A DNA stretch of 64,000 nucleotides from Pseudomonas sp. GM78 (GTDB lineage: Bacteria; Pseudomonadota; Gammaproteobacteria; Pseudomonadales; Pseudomonadaceae). The notes below the pieces were generated by a model, which saw only the letters and a program-made list of their open reading frames with translations, was not told the origin of the DNA and did no database searches. The number at the start of each line of letters is the position of its first letter. Position 1 is the first letter of the stretch. A program made the position numbers and the translations under genes. Where the stretch lies: contig NZ_AKJF01000059.1 of NCBI RefSeq assembly GCF_000282475.1, forward strand, positions 1-64,000, given 5' to 3'. Below, piece after piece: positions 60,337 to 64,000 of this stretch.

Positions 60337-61757
60337 TTACGAAGCCGAACGCACCGCACCCTGCGCCACATTGGTCGGTTGCAACTTGAACACATAGAAC
60401 AACACCGTCAGCAGCACCAGGAACGCAGGCCCCACATACAGCGCCACACGCGTGTCCGGGAAATACGCCATCAGGCCGACCACCAGCACCAGGAACGCCA
60501 GCGCCAGGTACGAGCTGATCGGGTACCACCACATGCGGTACTTGAGGCCGGCACGCTCGCTGGCGCTCAGGCCTTGGCGGAACTTGAGCTGGGCCAGCAG
60601 GATCATCACCCAGGTCCAGATCGCGCCGAAGGTGGCAATCGCCGTCACCCAGACAAACACCTTCTCAGGCACCAGGTAGTTGAGCAGCACACCCAGCAGC
60701 AGGGCGCCAATCGACAGCAGCAAGGCGCGACGCGGCACACCATTGCTGGAGGTCTTGGCAAAACCGGCCGGGGCCTGGCCGTTCTGCGCCAGGCTGTAGA
60801 GCATGCGCCCGGTGCTGAAGATGCCGCCGTTGCAGGACGACAGCGCAGCCGTGATCACCACGAAATTGATGATGCCAGCGGCGGTCTTGATGCCCAGGCG
60901 CTCGAAGGTCATCACGAACGGGCTGCCTTGGGTGCCGATTTCGTTCCACGGGTAGATCGACAGGATCACGAACAACGCGCCGACGTAGAACAGCAGGATC
61001 CGCCAGAACACCGAGCCGATGGCGCTGGGAATGGTCTTCTGCGGGTTTTTCGCTTCACCAGCGGTCAGGCCGATCATCTCCACGCCGAGGTAGGCGAACA
61101 TGACCATTTGCAGGGACATCAACACGCCCTGCACGCCGTTTGGCATGAAACCGCCATGGGTCCAGAGGTTGGAAATCCCCAAGGCCACACCGTCGTTACC
61201 GAAACCGAATGCGATGATGCCGATACCACCGAACACCATCGCAATGATGGTGACGATCTTGATCAGAGCGAACCAGAATTCGAATTCACCGAAGGCTTTC
61301 ACCGCGATCAGGTTGATCGAACCCATGCTGACCAATGCCGCCAGCGCCCAGATCCAGCGCGGCACATCGGGGAACCAGACGCCCATGTACACCGCCACCG
61401 CAGTGATTTCCGCAACACAGGTCACCAGCCACAGGAACCAGTAGTTCCAGCCGGTCAGGAAGCCCGCCAGCGGGCCGAGGTAGTCTTGGGCGTAACGGCT
61501 GAACGAGCCGGCGACCGGGTTGTGCACGGCCATCTCGCCGAGCGCGCGCATGATCACCAGGATGGCCAGGCCGCCGATGATGTAGGACAGCATGATGGCC
61601 GGGCCAGCCATTCAATGGCCTTGGCCGAACCGAGAAACAGACCGACGCCGATACAGGCACCGAGTGCCATCAAGCGGATATGCCGTTCGCCGAGTTCACG
61701 TTTGAGCGGGCCGCCCTGGGCGGTCTCGCCGTGGGGCAGGTGATTGCCTACGGGCAT
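60337..61757 (-). pseudogene. amino acid permease (APC family) interrupted by a one-base frameshift
   Basis: Two overlapping frames on the minus strand make up one permease of about 473 residues. Codons 1-49 (MPVGNHLPHGETAQGGPLKR... MALGACIGVGLFLGSAKAIE) run from ATG 61757. The rest (MAGPAIMLSYIIGGLAILVIMRALGEM...) is in another frame, opening at 61611. The junction reads ATTGAATGGCTGGC where family members need ATTGAAATGGCTGGC, so one A of a three-A run is lost (about 61611-61613). Translation from 61611 would lack helix 1. The full-length protein resembles the GabP/ProY/CycA group. It may be a real mutation or an assembly error. Confidence 0.88.
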
Positions 61758-62213
61758 GGGTACAACCTCGTATTGTTATTGGATATATCCACCGAGTGGC
61801 GAAGCGTTGACCGATAAGCCATCGCCTCCCTTGACCGACCCTGCTTCGTGGGCAGAACCGTCTTGCAGGCCGAAGCCTGCGAGATCAGCGGGGGGTGCAG
61901 TATAAAAAGCTCGCGACAGAGACTTTCACTCTATAAACCACAAAAATCAGGTGTAAATCTCGGTGAAAGCGCTATCCACGGAGATGGATTATCTGGGTCT
62001 TGTAGGAATTTTCGCTTTTTGAAACGGCGGCGAGTATTGCACGGTATTGGTGCGTCGTCATGCCCCGTTAAACCTCTCGAGGGCTCTGGATCAACCCTGT
62101 AGGAGCTGCCGCAGGCTGCGATCTTTTGATTTGCTTTTAAAAGACAAGATCAAAAGATCGCAGCCTGCGGCAGCGCCTACTAAGCTTCAGACAAGTCCGA
62201 TCAATCTGCGTGA
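61758..62213. promoter_or_regulatory. intergenic region upstream of the broken permease and of the PBP gene
   Basis: About 455 bases with no supported gene, apart from the REPIN at 62098-62180. It should hold the divergent promoters of the permease and the PBP-like gene. I could not assign -10/-35 boxes with confidence. Confidence 0.4.
62098..62180. repeat. REPIN of the GATCGCAGCCTGCGGCAGC family
   Basis: TGTAGGAGCTGCCGCAGGCT...TTTTGAT and the inverse ATCAAAAGATCGCAGCCTGC...GCCTAC close an 8- to 20-base loop with a nested TTTTAAAAGAC segment. It is a shorter, near-perfect relative of the copy at 60176-60276. Confidence 0.9.
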
Positions 62214-62228
62214 ATGGATCAATCGACT

Positions 62229-64000
62229 ATGGGCGCTTTACAGCAAAACGATTCGAGTACAACCGTGGTCCAGACTGAACCTGTGGATGAAGCGCCGATA
62301 CCTGAAAAACCTCCTCGCAGCCGCGTCAAGCACGGCTGGAAAGCGTTTTGGTTGTTGTTGGTAATCATTGCGATCGTCGTGGGCCTGGCGGCGTCCAAGG
62401 AGATGCGCACCTCGAGGTTTCAGGCCAGGGAAGTCAGCAAGTTTGCCAAGACCCTGAGCTATGAACTCAAACCCGGTCCCAGCGACGCGATTCATTACCC
62501 TGGCGCCGGGCCGTTCGACCTGCGCCTGGGCTACAGCTCGCTGGATGAATTCCTGCCGCGCCTGCTCAAGCGCGATTACGTTATTTCCGCCCAGACCCGG
62601 TTTTCCCCGGCCTTGATGGACTACACGGACAAGGGCCTGTTCGTGCCTTATGCGGAGAAAATCCAGGCGGGCTTGTCGATCACCGATTGCCGCGCGAACC
62701 CCTTGTACCAGTACAAGTATCCGCAACAGCTCTATGCCAGCTTCGAGGCGATTCCGCCGGTGGTGGTCAATAGCCTGCTGTTCATCGAAAACCGTTTTTT
62801 GCTCGACCCGCGCCAGCCCCTCGCCAACCCTGCTGTGGACTGGCCGCGGTTCGGCATGGCGGCGTATACCCAGGTCGCCAAGATGCTGCACCTGCCCGGT
62901 CAATCGGCCGGTGGCAGTACCCTGGCAACGCAACTCGAGAAGTATCGGCACTCACCCGATGGCTTGACCGTGTCGGGCGGGGAAAAAATACGCCAGATGA
63001 TTTCCGCCACCGTGCGCGCTTATCAGGATGGGCCGCAAACGCTCAAGGCTCGGCAGAACGTGGTGCGCGACTACCTCAATAGCGTGCCGCTGTCGGCGGT
63101 GCCGGGCCACGGTGAAGTGCATGGCATGGCCGAGGGTTTGCGTGTGTGGTACGGCGCCGACTTCAACAAGGCCAACGAAACCCTGGCGAGCAACGCCACC
63201 GATCCGCAAAGCCTGGCGGAAAAAGGCCTGGCCCTGCGCGAGATGCTGTCGTTGATGATTGCCCAGCGCCGCCCTTCCCATTATCTGACCAAGGGCCACG
63301 ATGAACTGTCCGACCTCACCGACAGCCACATTCGCCTGCTGGCACAAAATGGTGTGATCGATGCGCCCTTTGCCGCTGCGGCCTTGGCCAGCAAAGTGAC
63401 GTACCGCGACTGGGCGACTCAACCGACCATTCAACCGATCGAAACCAACAAGGGCATCAGCGTGGCACGCAGCCGCCTGGCCGGACTGCTCAATCGTCCG
63501 CTGTACGATCTCGACCGACTCGACCTCTCCGCCACCAGCACCCTGCAAGGCGACCTGCAAACCCAGGCCACCGCCTACCTCAAGCGCCTGGCCGACCCGG
63601 CCTATGCCGCCGAAATCGGCCTGATGGGCGAACGCTTGCTGACGCCCACCAGCACCACCCAGGTGCGCTACAGCTTCACGCTGTTCGAGCTGACACCGGA
63701 TGGCTCGCGGGTGCGGGTACAAACCGACAGTACCGATCAACCCTTCGATATCAATGAAGGCAGCAAACTGGAACTGGGCTCCACCGCCAAAATGCGCGTG
63801 CTGACCACTTACCTGCAGATCATTGCCGAGTTGCACGACAAATACGGCGAGATGTCCGTCCCGGACCTCAAGAAAGTCGAGATACCGGAACAGGATCGCC
63901 TGAGCCGCTGGGTGGTCGACTACCTGATCCAGAACAAAGACCGCAGCCTGCAACCCATGCTCGGCGCCGCGCTGGATCGCAAGTACTCCGCCAGCCCCGG
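62229..64000 (+). CDS. class A penicillin-binding protein-like protein, 3' truncated by the window
   Basis: An open frame of 590 codons that runs off the window edge with no stop. A cytoplasmic leader (1-37) and one transmembrane helix (about 39-54) are followed by a GT51 glycosyltransferase domain (about 170-350): IPPVVVNSLLFIENRF with the presumed catalytic Glu187, and SAGGSTLATQLEK. A transpeptidase-like domain then begins with GSTAK at 517-521, the Ser-x-x-Lys nucleophile motif. The KTG region is beyond the window. It is too divergent to call PBP1a or 1b. An in-frame ATG at 62214, just after a stop, would add five residues. Confidence 0.85.
   Translation, partial: MGALQQNDSSTTVVQTEPVDEAPIPEKPPRSRVKHGWKAFWLLLVIIAIVVGLAASKEMRTSRFQAREVSKFAKTLSYELKPGPSDAIHYPGAGPFDLRLGYSSLDEFLPRLLKRDYVISAQTRFSPALMDYTDKGLFVPYAEKIQAGLSITDCRANPLYQYKYPQQLYASFEAIPPVVVNSLLFIENRFLLDPRQPLANPAVDWPRFGMAAYTQVAKMLHLPGQSAGGSTLATQLEKYRHSPDGLTVSGGEKIRQMISATVRAYQDGPQTLKARQNVVRDYLNSVPLSAVPGHGEVHGMAEGLRVWYGADFNKANETLASNATDPQSLAEKGLALREMLSLMIAQRRPSHYLTKGHDELSDLTDSHIRLLAQNGVIDAPFAAAALASKVTYRDWATQPTIQPIETNKGISVARSRLAGLLNRPLYDLDRLDLSATSTLQGDLQTQATAYLKRLADPAYAAEIGLMGERLLTPTSTTQVRYSFTLFELTPDGSRVRVQTDSTDQPFDINEGSKLELGSTAKMRVLTTYLQIIAELHDKYGEMSVPDLKKVEIPEQDRLSRWVVDYLIQNKDRSLQPMLGAALDRKYSASP

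Overview
The window looks like chromosome of a Pseudomonas of the P. fluorescens/P. putida side of the genus. The evidence is uniformly GC-rich housekeeping genes whose products closely resemble Pseudomonas proteins, Pseudomonas-type gene blocks (hupN-rlmF-valS-holC-pepA-lptFG, glpFKRD, aatJQMP-aauSR, argF plus its ABC ATPase), and a dozen Pseudomonas-style REP/REPIN elements in the gaps. There are no tRNA or rRNA genes, integrases, insertion sequences, prophage or CRISPR arrays that I can see. Layout: (1) 1-6.4 kb: the tail of an MltF-like lytic transglycosylase, then a minus-strand operon lepA-lepB-rnc-era-recO-pdxJ. Between lepB and rnc the usual DUF4845 gene is missing or reduced to a short remnant. 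(2) 6.5-18 kb: lptF-lptG diverge from pepA-holC-(hypothetical)-valS-rlmF, followed by the nucleoid proteins HupN and YejK and a membrane-anchored glutaredoxin. (3) 18-25 kb: stand-alone genes (GST-like, GIY-YIG, NTF2-like), a FadR-type regulator with its CynX-like MFS exporter and a palindromic operator, grxD, a molybdopterin oxidoreductase and a small unknown gene. (4) 25-33.4 kb: argF behind a well-formed double ArgR half-site, a ferric/polyamine-type ABC ATPase, ybaK, and the glycerol regulon glpF-glpK-glpR-glpD with candidate GlpR operators. (5) 33.4-40.7 kb: the acidic amino acid uptake system aatJQMP and its two-component system aauS-aauR. Upstream is a complete textbook enhancer promoter: two TTCGG-N4-CCGAA boxes, an IHF site and a -24/-12 sigma-54 promoter. 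glpM follows. (6) 40.7-47.2 kb: an alpha/beta hydrolase and a 1753-residue protein of the Pseudomonas dermonecrotic-toxin-domain (DUF6543-like) type. It is the most interesting accessory gene here and has no obvious immunity or secretion partner beside it. (7) 47.2-56 kb: metE/metR, GNAT, LysE exporter, NUDIX, nitrilase-family amidase, an orphan LuxR-type regulator and an FMN-binding glutamate-synthase-like protein. (8) 56-64 kb: a gtrA-gtrB-glucosyltransferase O-antigen modification cassette, an OpgC-like membrane protein whose C-terminus is encoded by a REP element, an amino acid permease broken by a one-base frameshift, and the first 590 codons of a class A PBP-like protein running off the window. 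The nutritional logic is coherent: glycerol and acidic amino acid import and their regulators sit side by side, with arginine and methionine biosynthesis nearby. Comparisons with P. aeruginosa and P. putida gene order come from memory and should be checked by alignment.
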